Positions 15,167 through 23,416 are shown, counted from the first letter of the stretch. The stretch: 34,156 nucleotides of DNA from Myxococcales bacterium (GCA_023248735.1 JAHFDY010000029.1:1-34156), one strand, 5' to 3'. Program-made: numbers and translations. The notes: a model not told the origin generated them from the sequence alone.

Positions 15167-16012
15167 TCATCGCGGGGTCCATCGGAGCTGCGCACCCACG
15201 GAGAATCCCAGTAGCTCAGTTTGGTGCACCAGTTCGTGGCGGACGAAAAAGGTGTCTTGGTTGGCGTTGACACCCGCAAACCCGTTCAGGTCAAGCCAAA
15301 CCGCATCACCCACCCGCGCCGACGCCCGCAGGCTTGGGCCGAGCGCGACCCACGGGCGCTCGAGATAAAAAAGACCTGATGCTAACCTCGCGCCAAATTG
15401 GCCTTCGGCGCAGGGAAAGAGCGCGAACCTCTCGGCGAATAAGCCCCACGGACATGCCCCTACGGCCGCGCCGACCAGACGGAAAGTCGCAACACCCGTA
15501 CTCGCAGCCCTGTCACCGCCAAACGTCACTACGGGTGCTACGAAGAGCATTCTCGCGAGATTTTTTCGGTGCCAAACAACCCCGAGTTCAAGGCGAAGAT
15601 ACGGCACGACATCGGGCGCGATCGACGTCGCGGCTCCAATTCCAGCTCCAAACGACCAGACCCGTTCGAAGCCGACGGCGGGCGGAGGCCCTGGGTCAGG
15701 GTCGGCAATCGCTGGCTTTGTGGGAATCGGCAGCGTTTCGGGCTTGGTGCGGACGATCGCTACGGCGAACGCGAGAACCATTGCAACTTCCTCGCAACTC
15801 GCCCCTTTGACGGCACGGTTGAGCTCGCCTTGTGTAACGTTCCCAAGCCACCCTCCATCGGATTCTTTGATGACGATGCGCAGCTCGCCCGCCGACGCCA
15901 GCTCCTCGCGGCTTGCGCCCTTGCGCTCGAGCTCACGAACGAACGCCGCTTGGGCCGGGCATTGGTCGAGATCGACGTCGTAAGAGATAGGGAATCCGGC
16001 GAAATCCGCCAT
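15167..16012 (-). CDS. Putative outer-membrane/periplasmic protein upstream of the ECF sigma factor
   Basis: A 281-aa protein. The first ~90 residues (ISYDVDLDQCPAQAAFVREL, ASCEEVAMVLAFAVAI) match a layout I have seen in Myxococcota proteins encoded beside ECF sigma factors: a first strand, a Cys, a helix and a second Cys, perhaps a disulfide. After a Pro-rich linker (PDPDPGPPPAVGFERVW), residues 120-281 alternate short hydrophobic strands with glycines (WSFGAGIGAATSIAPDVVPY, ending FSVGAQLRW), suggesting a beta-barrel. Odd: no signal peptide is visible before MADFAGFPISYDV, although the protein appears exported. The in-frame upstream codons do not supply one, so the start may be missed or a frameshift may exist near 16013-16070. 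Confidence 0.65.
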   Translation of the reverse strand: MADFAGFPISYDVDLDQCPAQAAFVRELERKGASREELASAGELRIVIKESDGGWLGNVTQGELNRAVKGASCEEVAMVLAFAVAIVRTKPETLPIPTKPAIADPDPGPPPAVGFERVWSFGAGIGAATSIAPDVVPYLRLELGVVWHRKNLARMLFVAPVVTFGGDRAASTGVATFRLVGAAVGACPWGLFAERFALFPCAEGQFGARLASGLFYLERPWVALGPSLRASARVGDAVWLDLNGFAGVNANQDTFFVRHELVHQTELLGFSVGAQLRWTPR

Positions 16013-16090
16013 CGCCGCGGGATAGCACCGACCGGAGCCGAAGCGAGTGAATAGACACGCATCGCGCCCAACACTGGCCGCCGCGTTTCC

Positions 16091-16867
16091 TCAGAACGTC
16101 CACCACAGAGCGGCCGATGGAGCGATGGAAAATCCCTCGAGCGACACCGATTCTGCGCCGTATCCCCCCCAAATACGCTGATAAGTCGCGCTGAGTTCGA
16201 TCGCGACGTGCAGCGGCCTTAGACCCGCTGCAAGGCCGATGAGGGGCCCGCCCCAGAGCCTGTTGCCCATGAGCTTCGGATCCGGGGTCGACGCCGTTGT
16301 GGCAAAAATGCCGCCGGCCTCTACGTGTTCGTATCCAGCCCGGCCCCCAGCCCAAAAATGGTACACGCCCGCCCGCGACTCCCACCCGAAAAGGACCGGA
16401 AAGTCGACGCCTCCGCCCCGAAGTTGGTGAAACGAGGCGTTCGCGCTCGCCCAATCGCCGCCCGACAGAACTGCAGAAGCACCGAGGCCGAGCGACATAT
16501 CCCATTTTCCAATAGAAAAGGCCCTTCTAGCGTCGAGACGCACCCCACGCCCGAAGTAGGTCAGGCCCGCTTCAAACCGGCTCGCAAGACCGACCCTGGC
16601 AGCCACGAGGGGCGACACGCCAGGAGCGACGGATGCGGCAGCCACCTGCGTCTCAACCCTCGCCGGATCTTGCGAGAGCGCTTTGGCGAGCGGCCCCGTC
16701 GCGACTTGCGACGTTAGGCCTCCCGTGAGGCGAACCTTTCCGGGCAGCAAAGTGCGTGCAGGATGCATCAATGGTCCGCCCCCAGCGCAGCCCGTGAGGC
16801 ACACAGCGCAGATCGCAGATACGCGCCATGCGCTGGCGCGGCGCAGCTTGGCTCGCACCTTAGGCAT
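16091..16867 (-). CDS. Outer-membrane-type lipoprotein, unknown function
   Basis: A 258-aa predicted lipoprotein. ATG at 16867 lies 4 bp after the ferredoxin stop, with AGG just upstream, so translation is coupled. An in-frame frame continues upstream inside the ferredoxin gene but is its shadow. The signal is MPKVRAKLRRASAWRVSAIC with lipobox LTGC (C27). The mature part has repeated Gly-rich amphipathic strands (LVAARVGLASRFEAGLTYFG, MSLGLGASAVLSGGDW, FWAGGRAGYEHVEAGG) and ends in WWTF, as for beta-barrel proteins with a terminal aromatic. The function is unknown. Confidence 0.78.
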   Translation of the reverse strand: MPKVRAKLRRASAWRVSAICAVCLTGCAGGGPLMHPARTLLPGKVRLTGGLTSQVATGPLAKALSQDPARVETQVAAASVAPGVSPLVAARVGLASRFEAGLTYFGRGVRLDARRAFSIGKWDMSLGLGASAVLSGGDWASANASFHQLRGGGVDFPVLFGWESRAGVYHFWAGGRAGYEHVEAGGIFATTASTPDPKLMGNRLWGGPLIGLAAGLRPLHVAIELSATYQRIWGGYGAESVSLEGFSIAPSAALWWTF

Positions 16868-16871
16868 CCTG

Positions 16872-17177
16872 CTATTTGCGGAAGCGGGACGGGAAATCGT
16901 TCGCGGCCGCCTTCGTTTGGAGAACCTGATCATCCGGATGGAGACGAATCGCGCGCTCGAGCAGCATCGGCTCCGCTTCAAGATGCCCCGGGTCCGGAAG
17001 GCAGCATTCGACGGGACATACTGCCTGGCAGGCCTCGTGATCGTGAAACCCCACACACTCGGTGCAAAGCTCGGGATCGATCACATAGATCTCGTCGCCT
17101 TCGCTGATGGCTTCGTTCGGGCACTCTGGCTCGCACGCGCCACAGTTGATGCAATCGGAAGTGATGTAGGTCGCCAT
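16872..17177 (-). CDS. YfhL-type 2[4Fe-4S] ferredoxin
   Basis: A 101-aa low-potential electron carrier. Cluster 1 uses C9, C12, C15 with C19 before Pro (CINCGACEPECP). Cluster 2 uses C38, C41, C50 and C54, with the eight-residue insertion between the second and third Cys (CVGFHDHEAC) that marks the YfhL/Allochromatium group. Further Cys occur at 58-59. The tail (LLERAIRLHPDDQVLQTKAA) is helical. The ATG is 75 bp after the stop of the four-helix membrane protein. The redox partner is unknown; neighbours include a lipocalin-like protein and a membrane protein. Confidence 0.93.
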   Translation of the reverse strand: MATYITSDCINCGACEPECPNEAISEGDEIYVIDPELCTECVGFHDHEACQAVCPVECCLPDPGHLEAEPMLLERAIRLHPDDQVLQTKAAANDFPSRFRK

Positions 17178-17252
17178 ATCGGTCTTGATGCAATAAATGA
17201 GGTTGCCGTAGGACGCAAACGCGGACTGGTCACCGCGTACAGGTGACGTCGC

Positions 17253-17810
17253 TCATTTTGTGCCGATGGGTCCAGCCGAAGCCGGAACTGAGCCGGGGAT
17301 CGGGCACGACTCGGACCAAGCCACGATCCCAATGTAAGCCAGCAGCAAGCCGACCTCGATCTTGCCGCTTGCCTCTGCCCACCCGTGAAGTCGAGCAAGC
17401 GTTTCGCCGAGAGTCCCCAAACCACGCACGGCACCATTCCGATGCAGGCTCGCGATCGCGGGAGCGAGCCAAGCGGCTTCGATAAGACGTGAGACGAGCG
17501 CCGCAGAAGCGAGCAACACGCGCCATGTTCCAAGCAGATTCGGCGCCTGCAACGCCGCGCGCGCGTTGAGCGCCGAGGCGATCTCGACCGCAAGGAGCAT
17601 GATCCCCGAAGCAACGGCAAAGCGATCGAAGCGCATGAAAACAAGCGTCATCGCGTCAGCGCTCGTAGGCGCGGGCACGTTCCGAAAGATGAGCGGCGCG
17701 ACGTTCGTTCCGAGCAGCACTAACCCGCCCAGCCAAATCGAAACCATGACGTAGCGCACGACGTACAGCAACGTTCGCGCGAGCCTCACCGAACTATGCG
17801 AATCGTTCAC
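17253..17810 (-). CDS. Four-helix integral membrane protein (DUF4149/TMEM205-like)
   Basis: A 185-aa inner-membrane protein with about four hydrophobic helices: LYVVRYVMVSIWLGGLVLLG, RFAVASGIMLLAVEIASAL, a third near 95-115, and one near 150-168. The opening WLGGL...AP.IFR and the arrangement resemble the DUF4149/TMEM205 fold (from memory). The ATG overlaps the stop of the lipocalin-like gene by 4 bp (17807-17810). No catalytic residues are evident. The biochemical role is unknown; the operon context suggests lipid or envelope work. Confidence 0.75.
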   Translation of the reverse strand: MNDSHSSVRLARTLLYVVRYVMVSIWLGGLVLLGTNVAPLIFRNVPAPTSADAMTLVFMRFDRFAVASGIMLLAVEIASALNARAALQAPNLLGTWRVLLASAALVSRLIEAAWLAPAIASLHRNGAVRGLGTLGETLARLHGWAEASGKIEVGLLLAYIGIVAWSESCPIPGSVPASAGPIGTK

Positions 17811-18817
17811 ACGTACATCCTGATGCCGTGGTCTTCTTCGAGCGTCCCAATTTCGAGCGCGGCGCGCTGCGTGGTGACGACAAAGGGTGCACGACCTTCC
17901 AACGTGACCTTCATGCGACCATGGGCGATCTTGCTGTTAAGGCAGTGGGTAGGCGTCCCCTTGGGATTGGCGTAAAAGAGCCCCACAAAATCGGTCGTAT
18001 CAGCCCAAAACTCGCCTTCGATGGCACACCACGGATTCTTCGCCTCGATCGTCCAGCGGCGGGGCGAGATGTAGGCTCGGGAGGTGAGCATCGTGACGAC
18101 CGAGTTGAGCGCGTAAGTCACCCCACGATAGCGCAAGACCAACGTCGAGAGCCGGGGCGTGCGAAAGTCACCGACGGCGACGCGCGCGGATACGCCCTCG
18201 AAAATAAGATCGACCGGGTTACCCTTTTCGTCAACGCACTGGTTGACGTGCACCCAAGCATATTCGGGTGCGTGACGCTTGCCCCAGTTGTGACCAAGCA
18301 TGCCGCGCCACCCATCGACGTGCCACGTTTCGCCATTTACGGTGACCACGCCGGTGACGTTCGCGTCAGCGATTGGTGAAGCGAGCTTCGAACTGGGGAA
18401 CGGTGCATTATACATCCAGTCGTAGGGAAGCGGCCTCAAGTCGCCGCCCTCGGGCGCGAGGTCGAGCCTCCAGGCTATCGATCGATCAGCCGTGGAAATC
18501 GTGCCGCTTGTGCGCGTGCGCGTGATCGAGCAACCGGCGACCTGTGCGTCGATCCCGTCGCGCGAGAAACGCGAATCGGCGATCGGCTCTGAAGCCTTAA
18601 CGGCAACATGGCCACGTTCACGATCGAAAGCGATCGCCCACGCTTCGCCCACAGCGGCGTGCGCCTCGTTTTTTTTGGGCGCTGGAGAGAAAACGGTAAC
18701 TTTGATCCACAGCGCGCGATCGAGCGTGGGGTGATTGGCCTTGATGAAGTAACTCTCGACGTGCGGACGAGGTTCGCCGTGATAGCGCGCACCTTCAACG
18801 TTGCTTCGGTGGCTCAT
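17807..18817 (-). CDS. Lipocalin-like protein of the CrtC/tocopherol-cyclase-like superfamily
   Basis: A 336-aa soluble protein. The central signature GMLGHNWGKRHAPEYAWVHV (GHNWG at 175-179, W188) is the kind of G..HNWG...W motif seen in carotenoid hydratases (CrtC), AttH-like and tocopherol-cyclase-like proteins, which have two lipocalin-type beta-barrels. The N-terminal half (HVESYFIKANHP, ALWIKVTVF) and the late RRWTIEAKNPWCAIEGEFW also fit. No signal peptide is visible. It overlaps both neighbours by 4 bp (18814-18817 and 17807-17810), showing a true operon. A hydrophobic or isoprenoid-like substrate is inferred; whether it is an enzyme or a binding protein is unknown. Confidence 0.72.
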   Translation of the reverse strand: MSHRSNVEGARYHGEPRPHVESYFIKANHPTLDRALWIKVTVFSPAPKKNEAHAAVGEAWAIAFDRERGHVAVKASEPIADSRFSRDGIDAQVAGCSITRTRTSGTISTADRSIAWRLDLAPEGGDLRPLPYDWMYNAPFPSSKLASPIADANVTGVVTVNGETWHVDGWRGMLGHNWGKRHAPEYAWVHVNQCVDEKGNPVDLIFEGVSARVAVGDFRTPRLSTLVLRYRGVTYALNSVVTMLTSRAYISPRRWTIEAKNPWCAIEGEFWADTTDFVGLFYANPKGTPTHCLNSKIAHGRMKVTLEGRAPFVVTTQRAALEIGTLEEDHGIRMYV

Positions 18818-19836
18818 TGATTCTCCTCCCCGAGCGCAGGCAGGTGAGCGAGGGCCTCAGTGCGCAGCGTCTCATCGATGCTCCCGTTCGGTAGAGCGAC
18901 AATGCGATCGCGACTCGCCGCGACGCGCGCTCGGCCAAGCGCCACAACCGCTGCCTCTCTCACCTCACGTCGTGTTGATGCGAGGTCGGCAAATAGTTCT
19001 GTGGTTGCGCGCACATGACCCAGCGCCGCGAGCGCAATCTTCGCGTGCCACGGGTGCGTTTCCTTTGCAAAGCGAAAGAGGCCCCACGCGCGGCGCTCGA
19101 GATCACCCGCGAGTTCGCTCATGCCAAGCCGCCCCACAGCCTCGATAGCCGCTTGCTCATCCTCGGTCTCGGGCGTGCGTAGGGTTCCTTTCACGACTTC
19201 CGCAAGAAGAGCACGTCCTCGAACATCGTTGCCTGCGATCAGAAGCGCAGCGGCGACTCTCACGCGTGGATCCGCGTCAGCGAGGGCGCGACATCCTGCA
19301 TCGCGAATCATTTGTAACTCACGTAGACTCATTTCATCGGCGACGCGCAGGGCGATGTACCGCACGTGCACGTCGTCGTCGGCGATGCGTGCCGCAAGCT
19401 CGGCCTCGGCTTCTGCGCGGGTCGAGAGCTTGCCGAACGCGATGACGGCCTGGTAGCGAATTTCCGGCCGCTCATCGGTCAGCGCTCGGACTACGCGCGG
19501 CAGAGCCCGATCATCGCCAAGACGCCCCAGCGCGTCCATCGCCATCTGTCGCACCATCGTGTGTGGATCTTCGAGCGCGACCAAGAGCCTAGGCACAAGC
19601 TCGATACACGCAACTTCACCGGCAACGATCGCCGCGATTTCGCGCACTTTCGCAGACGCGTCGGCGAGCGCCACTCCGAGCGCTGAGGCGCCTCGCGCAC
19701 GACAGGCGGAACCATCTTCGGTCAGGAGATGCCGTCCGAGATCGCTGAGCGCCGAGACGCGGACGCTCTCCGTCTCGGACGACAAATCGCGAAAGGTCGC
19801 TTCAAGGGTTCGCGGCAGCAGCGGCGGGGCAAACAT
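18814..19836 (-). CDS. HEAT-repeat protein
   Basis: A 340-aa all-helical solenoid with tandem HEAT/PBS-lyase-type repeats of about 30 residues (VRVSALSDLGRHLLTEDG, VREIAAIVAGE, VRQMAMDALGRLGDDRALPR, IRYQAVIAFGKL, VREAAVVALGRARVAASRDR). Such proteins are binding scaffolds. ATG 19836 (MFAPPLLPRTL) is preferred; ATG 19881 would overlap the previous gene by 13 bp and adds 15 residues. Its stop overlaps the start of the lipocalin-like gene by 4 bp, so it opens the operon. Partner and function are unknown. Confidence 0.85.
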   Translation of the reverse strand: MFAPPLLPRTLEATFRDLSSETESVRVSALSDLGRHLLTEDGSACRARGASALGVALADASAKVREIAAIVAGEVACIELVPRLLVALEDPHTMVRQMAMDALGRLGDDRALPRVVRALTDERPEIRYQAVIAFGKLSTRAEAEAELAARIADDDVHVRYIALRVADEMSLRELQMIRDAGCRALADADPRVRVAAALLIAGNDVRGRALLAEVVKGTLRTPETEDEQAAIEAVGRLGMSELAGDLERRAWGLFRFAKETHPWHAKIALAALGHVRATTELFADLASTRREVREAAVVALGRARVAASRDRIVALPNGSIDETLRTEALAHLPALGEENQ

Positions 19837-19868
19837 GTGTAAACGTTCTTTACCATATCCCCACTCAC

Positions 19869-21011
19869 TCACTTGACGCATGCATCAAGCGCCGCCTTGG
19901 CAGCAGTATTGGGCAGCGCCACAGGATTGCCGTTCGTCGGGAAGTGCAGCTTCGTGTCTGTCTGGAACGGCTCTTTCGGGAAGGTCACATTGACCCGCGT
20001 TGAAAGCGTCAAATCGGCGAGCTCATACGCGCCGCTTATCGCCGCGCGCACCGCGAGTTGTTCATCTTGCGCAGTGCACGCCTCGGTGAAGTCTTGCCAA
20101 TAAATCCACACGGACCCATCCGGGTAGGTCGTTGAATCGGGCACGCTCGCTTTGTCAACCATCCTGACCGGCGCCGTCCAAGTCAGAAGGTCCTTGCTGG
20201 TCGATCGATAGATGCCGCGAGCGCACAGTTCGCACAGACCCGTGCCCGTGCATCCCGCGGAGGTCGGGTATCCCTTAACAAAAACCACCCAAGTACCGTC
20301 GGCACGCCGCGCAATGCCCGAGTCGCTGAGCAAGAGCCCCGTCGCGAGCGTCTTGCTCATCACGAGCATCGATTCTCCCCAAGCGAGATCGTCGAATTTT
20401 GTGGGAGCGGTTTCCCTCACGCAGAGCGATTGTATGTCGGTCGCGGCGTGCGTGCCGTCGGTGAGGCGCGTCAGGTAAAGCTCACCTTCCATCGCTGAGA
20501 AGACGTAGTTGCTACCGTTCACGTCGAAGAGCTGCGAGGTCTTGCCACTCGTCACGCTTTTCGCGTTCTTGCAACCGGTTGCGGTCTTGGCGCTCCACAC
20601 CTTGACGTCAGCTTCAACGACTTTCGGACAAGCACCCTCGTAGTACATGATCTGTCCTGACCCATGTGGGTCTTCAAATCCTGTCCACGCGGTCATCGCC
20701 CAGCGGCCATTCGACAGGCGCATAAACGTGGGATCGCCGTACGATACCTTGCTCGTCCCCTTCGTCGTCTTGAGCGCGTCGAAGTTGTAGATATCGACAA
20801 CCTTACCGTCGGCCGTTGTGCCGATACGGTTGTTGTTCGTGTTCTGCCCAACGTCTTGGTAGAAGAACGCGGAAGGCTGACCGGTCTCTTGCGCACCGTC
20901 GACGGCAGACGCGGCGTCGCCGGCATCAAGGGCGCCAGTCCCCGCGTCAGTCGCGCTACTTGATGCACAGGCGACGAATGCAATCGCAGCCAACACCTTG
21001 AGAGTCCGCAT
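19869..21011 (-). CDS. Lipoprotein with a predicted beta-propeller (glycosidase-like) domain
   Basis: A 380-aa predicted lipoprotein with the signal MRTLKVLAAIAFVAC (lipobox FVAC, C15). The frame is open for hundreds of codons further upstream, but only this start gives a signal peptide. An Asp/Ala-rich linker precedes a domain with repeated blade-like strands (GDPTFMRLSNGRWAMTAWTG, SDSGIARRADGTWVVFVKG, YRSTSKDLLTWTAPVRMVDK, YPDGSVWIYWQDFT). Phrases of the type DGTW.VF and SKDLLTW are typical of five-bladed glycosidase-fold (GH43/32/68-like) proteins. Catalytic acids are not assigned, so enzyme activity is unproven. Its ATG is 23 bp after the DppC-type stop. Confidence 0.78.
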   Translation of the reverse strand: MRTLKVLAAIAFVACASSSATDAGTGALDAGDAASAVDGAQETGQPSAFFYQDVGQNTNNNRIGTTADGKVVDIYNFDALKTTKGTSKVSYGDPTFMRLSNGRWAMTAWTGFEDPHGSGQIMYYEGACPKVVEADVKVWSAKTATGCKNAKSVTSGKTSQLFDVNGSNYVFSAMEGELYLTRLTDGTHAATDIQSLCVRETAPTKFDDLAWGESMLVMSKTLATGLLLSDSGIARRADGTWVVFVKGYPTSAGCTGTGLCELCARGIYRSTSKDLLTWTAPVRMVDKASVPDSTTYPDGSVWIYWQDFTEACTAQDEQLAVRAAISGAYELADLTLSTRVNVTFPKEPFQTDTKLHFPTNGNPVALPNTAAKAALDACVK

Positions 21012-21034
21012 TGTCGAAGCGTATCGCGACGAGG

Positions 21035-21838
21035 CTAGCGGTGTCGACGAACGTGTGACCCGCGAACACTCTGGAACGCGCGGCCCGACACGAGCAACGC
21101 CGCATTCGTGGCGACCAACACAAGAACGGTGGCCACAAGCACGTGCGGCGCGCGCGTCATCGCGAATAGTCCCTGCTCGAGAAGCGCCCCTAGCGAAAGG
21201 CCGTCGCGCGGGCCGAGACCGATGAAGGCAAGGGCCGCCTCGCCGATCACGACGGCAGCGGCCGACGATCCGAACTGCACGCTCGTTGGCGCCAACACAC
21301 CGGGGATCAGATGCACGAGGAGGACGCGCGTCCTCGACGCCCCGAGCGCCTCCGCGGCCTCGATGTAAGACGCGCGGCGCAGGACCCTCGCCTCCGCAAG
21401 AGCGAGGCGAGCAAACGGAACCCAAGCGGTCACGCAAAACACGACCGCCACGTGCATACGTGTCGGAGTGCGCACCGCGGCGAGGACACTCATCGCGAAC
21501 AAGAATGTCGGAAACGCCTGAACCAGATCGCTCGTTCGGGAGACGAGGCGCTCGGCCACTCCGCCCCGATACGCGGCCCATGTTCCGAGCGGCGTCCCGA
21601 TGACCCAACCAAAGAGCGCGACCGTCGCGCCCATGAAGAGCGCGCGCGTCGTCGCATTCGCGATCGCAGCCAGCAAGTCGATGCCTCCGTCGCCGCACCC
21701 AAGCCAGTGGCTTCGTGATGGGGAGAGCCATGCGTGCTCTGGCACAAGAAAGCGTGGGTCGAAAGCCGACGTGACCATGGCCAACAGGGCCACCACAAGC
21801 AGCGCAAATAGGGGAAAGAGAGCGAGAGCTCGTTTCAT
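21035..21838 (-). CDS. ABC transporter permease, DppC/OppC type
   Basis: A 267-aa inner-membrane permease of the dipeptide/oligopeptide/nickel class. The start MKRALALFPLFALLVVALLAM at 21838 overlaps the DppB-type stop by 4 bp. The frame stays open for 247 more codons upstream, but that part is the shadow of the neighbour. The lumenal HWLGCGDGGIDLLAA is the usual HWLGTDxxGRD block. The EAA loop YIEAAEALGASRTRVLLVHLIP contacts the ATPase. The ending IGEAALAFIGLGP is also standard. No ATP-binding subunit or substrate-binding protein is in the window. The substrate is unknown; a peptide or metal is possible. Confidence 0.9.
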   Translation of the reverse strand: MKRALALFPLFALLVVALLAMVTSAFDPRFLVPEHAWLSPSRSHWLGCGDGGIDLLAAIANATTRALFMGATVALFGWVIGTPLGTWAAYRGGVAERLVSRTSDLVQAFPTFLFAMSVLAAVRTPTRMHVAVVFCVTAWVPFARLALAEARVLRRASYIEAAEALGASRTRVLLVHLIPGVLAPTSVQFGSSAAAVVIGEAALAFIGLGPRDGLSLGALLEQGLFAMTRAPHVLVATVLVLVATNAALLVSGRAFQSVRGSHVRRHR

Positions 21839-22779
21839 GCACGGCTCTTTGTGCGCTCTGGGCGAGCGCGTGGATCGATAAGAAGGTGCACGCCCGTCGC
21901 TGCCGCCTGCGCCATGACAAATAGCGCACCTGAAGCTACAATTGCGCCCTCGAGAACGGGCAAGTCGCGGGACGCGTACGCTTCGAGCATCAGAGACCCG
22001 AGGCCAGGTCGCGCAAAGAGCCGCTCGACAACCACCGCCCCGCCAAGGAGCGCGCCAAGTTGAGCCGCAACAGTCGTCACCACCGGACCCATCACCGTGG
22101 CGAGCGCGTGCACAAACCAAACGCGGAGAGCCCGACCACCCTTCGCGCGCGCGGTCGTGAGGTAGAGGGCGCGTGACACCTCGGCGAGACTTCCACGCGC
22201 AACCCGACCAACGTGCGCACCCAGCGGAACGGCGAGCAGAGCGGCTCCGAAAAGGAGCGCGCTCGGTCCCGATTCGACGTCCGACGGCAGCGCACACGCA
22301 TGAAAGCGGACGGCGAGGAGCCACGTGAGGAGCGGCGCGAGCGCAAGAAGCGGCACCGCCGCGAGCGCAGTCAGCACCCACTCGACAAGCCGAAAATACC
22401 GTCCCAGCCACGGACCCGATGCGAGCACGGCCGCTCCCGTCCCGAAAATCGCACCGAGCAAGGTCGACGTCACCGCGAGTTCGCTCGTCGGCCGAAGCGC
22501 CAGAAGCACGCGCGTGCGAGCCTCGCTGCCAGGCCACCGCAAGGACTCGCCAAAGTCGAACGTCAAGAGCCGGAAACAAAAACGTGCATACTGCACATGA
22601 AGCGGTTCGTTGAGATGCAGCTGCGCACGCACGTGAGCAAGGGCTTCTGGCGACGCTTGGTCACCAAGGATGAGCAGCGCCGGATCGCCCGGGAGAAGGC
22701 GAAGGGCGAAAAATGTAATCGAAGCAACGACGAATACGACGAGAACCGACTCGAGCACGCGCAGGAAAAGAGCGCGCAC
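21835..22779 (-). CDS. ABC transporter permease, DppB/OppB type
   Basis: A 314-aa permease. GTG 22779 is chosen: it lies 4 bp after the lipoprotein's TAA and gives the usual opening VRALFLRVLESVLVVFVVASITFFALRLLPGDP. A longer frame, to about 22902, overlaps the lipoprotein tail and reads the Asp/Ala repeat in another frame, so it is a shadow. It shows the family loop near LYLTTARAKGGRALRVWFVH, the GGAVVVERLFARPGLG block, and several membrane helices. It pairs with the DppC-type gene (4-bp overlap). The ATPase and binding protein are absent. Confidence 0.88.
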   Translation of the reverse strand: MRALFLRVLESVLVVFVVASITFFALRLLPGDPALLILGDQASPEALAHVRAQLHLNEPLHVQYARFCFRLLTFDFGESLRWPGSEARTRVLLALRPTSELAVTSTLLGAIFGTGAAVLASGPWLGRYFRLVEWVLTALAAVPLLALAPLLTWLLAVRFHACALPSDVESGPSALLFGAALLAVPLGAHVGRVARGSLAEVSRALYLTTARAKGGRALRVWFVHALATVMGPVVTTVAAQLGALLGGAVVVERLFARPGLGSLMLEAYASRDLPVLEGAIVASGALFVMAQAAATGVHLLIDPRARPERTKSRA

Positions 22780-22783
22780 TGAC

Positions 22784-23416
22784 TTAGCCGGCGTCTGCGC
22801 TTCCAGCTTCGGCGCCAGCATCCGCGCCAGCGTCGGAGCCAACGGAAGCGTCGGCATCGGGTGCGGCGTCGGAGCCAACGGAAGCGTCCGCTGCGGCGCC
22901 ACCGTCTATGGGCGTCCAGGGGGGAGAGGCGTCGAGTGTCGGAACAACGGGACCGGTGGCGCTGCAAACGGGCGGCGTCGAGCTTGTCGGCGAAACCGAT
23001 GTTTGCTTCGACGACGGGATACAAACCCTTTTGTCTTGCGCGTCGTCGAGAATAAGGGCCCGCCACGGATCGCCTTTCGGATCGGCGCAAATGTACCCTT
23101 CGCGACAGTTCTTATCGGCCTGACAGCTAACCATGCAAAACGAGCGTGCGGTGCGGCCCGGCGCGCGATCGTCATACGGGCATCCGGCGGGGGCAGCGTT
23201 GAAGAGCACGCAGGCGGCGTTTTCGGGACAACTGTTACCACCACAGTTACGAATCGTGCAATAGCCCAACGGTTGGGACGAATCGCACACGCGATCGCCA
23301 CGCACCGAGCAATCGGTCGAGAGGTTGCACGCGTCACCAATGCTCGGAGTGCACCCGCACACACCGAGTACCGAAACCGCAAATGCCAAGAAAAGCCACC
23401 GGCTTTGGACAACCAT
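22784..23416 (-). CDS. Cysteine-rich lipoprotein with an Asp/Ala repeat tail
   Basis: A 210-aa predicted lipoprotein with signal MVVQSRWLFLAFAVSVLGVC and lipobox VCGC (C22). The mature domain contains about twelve Cys in spaced pairs (CNLSTDC, CTIRNCGGNSCPENAAC, CMVSCQADKNC), a disulfide-rich surface module like those in other Myxococcota lipoproteins. After a Ser/Thr/Pro linker the tail repeats ASVGSDA units (12-aa period). It is followed, 4 bp after its stop, by the DppB-type permease, so they probably share a message. It could be a ligand-presenting partner of the transporter, but that is inference. No solute-binding-protein fold is visible. Confidence 0.82.
   Translation of the reverse strand: MVVQSRWLFLAFAVSVLGVCGCTPSIGDACNLSTDCSVRGDRVCDSSQPLGYCTIRNCGGNSCPENAACVLFNAAPAGCPYDDRAPGRTARSFCMVSCQADKNCREGYICADPKGDPWRALILDDAQDKRVCIPSSKQTSVSPTSSTPPVCSATGPVVPTLDASPPWTPIDGGAAADASVGSDAAPDADASVGSDAGADAGAEAGSADAG
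22830..22888. repeat. Two 23-bp direct repeats with a 36-bp (12-codon) period
   Basis: Copies at 22830-22852 and 22866-22888 are identical. They lie in the lipoprotein gene tail and encode repeated ASVGSDA units. The period is a multiple of three. Confidence 0.9.

Noticed and set aside
21012-21929. Extension of the propeller-lipoprotein frame far upstream
   Set aside because: It would overlap the DppC-type permease entirely, and the Arg-rich translation lacks a signal or domain. ATG 21011 gives a proper lipoprotein signal.
21839-22579. Upstream extension of the DppC-type frame
   Set aside because: It reads the DppB-type gene in another frame. MKRALAL at 21838 with a 4-bp overlap is the natural start.
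22780-22902. N-terminal extension of the DppB-type permease
   Set aside because: It reads the lipoprotein's Asp/Ala repeat in a different frame, giving a repetitive Leu/Pro/Ala-rich stretch. GTG 22779 gives the family-typical start.
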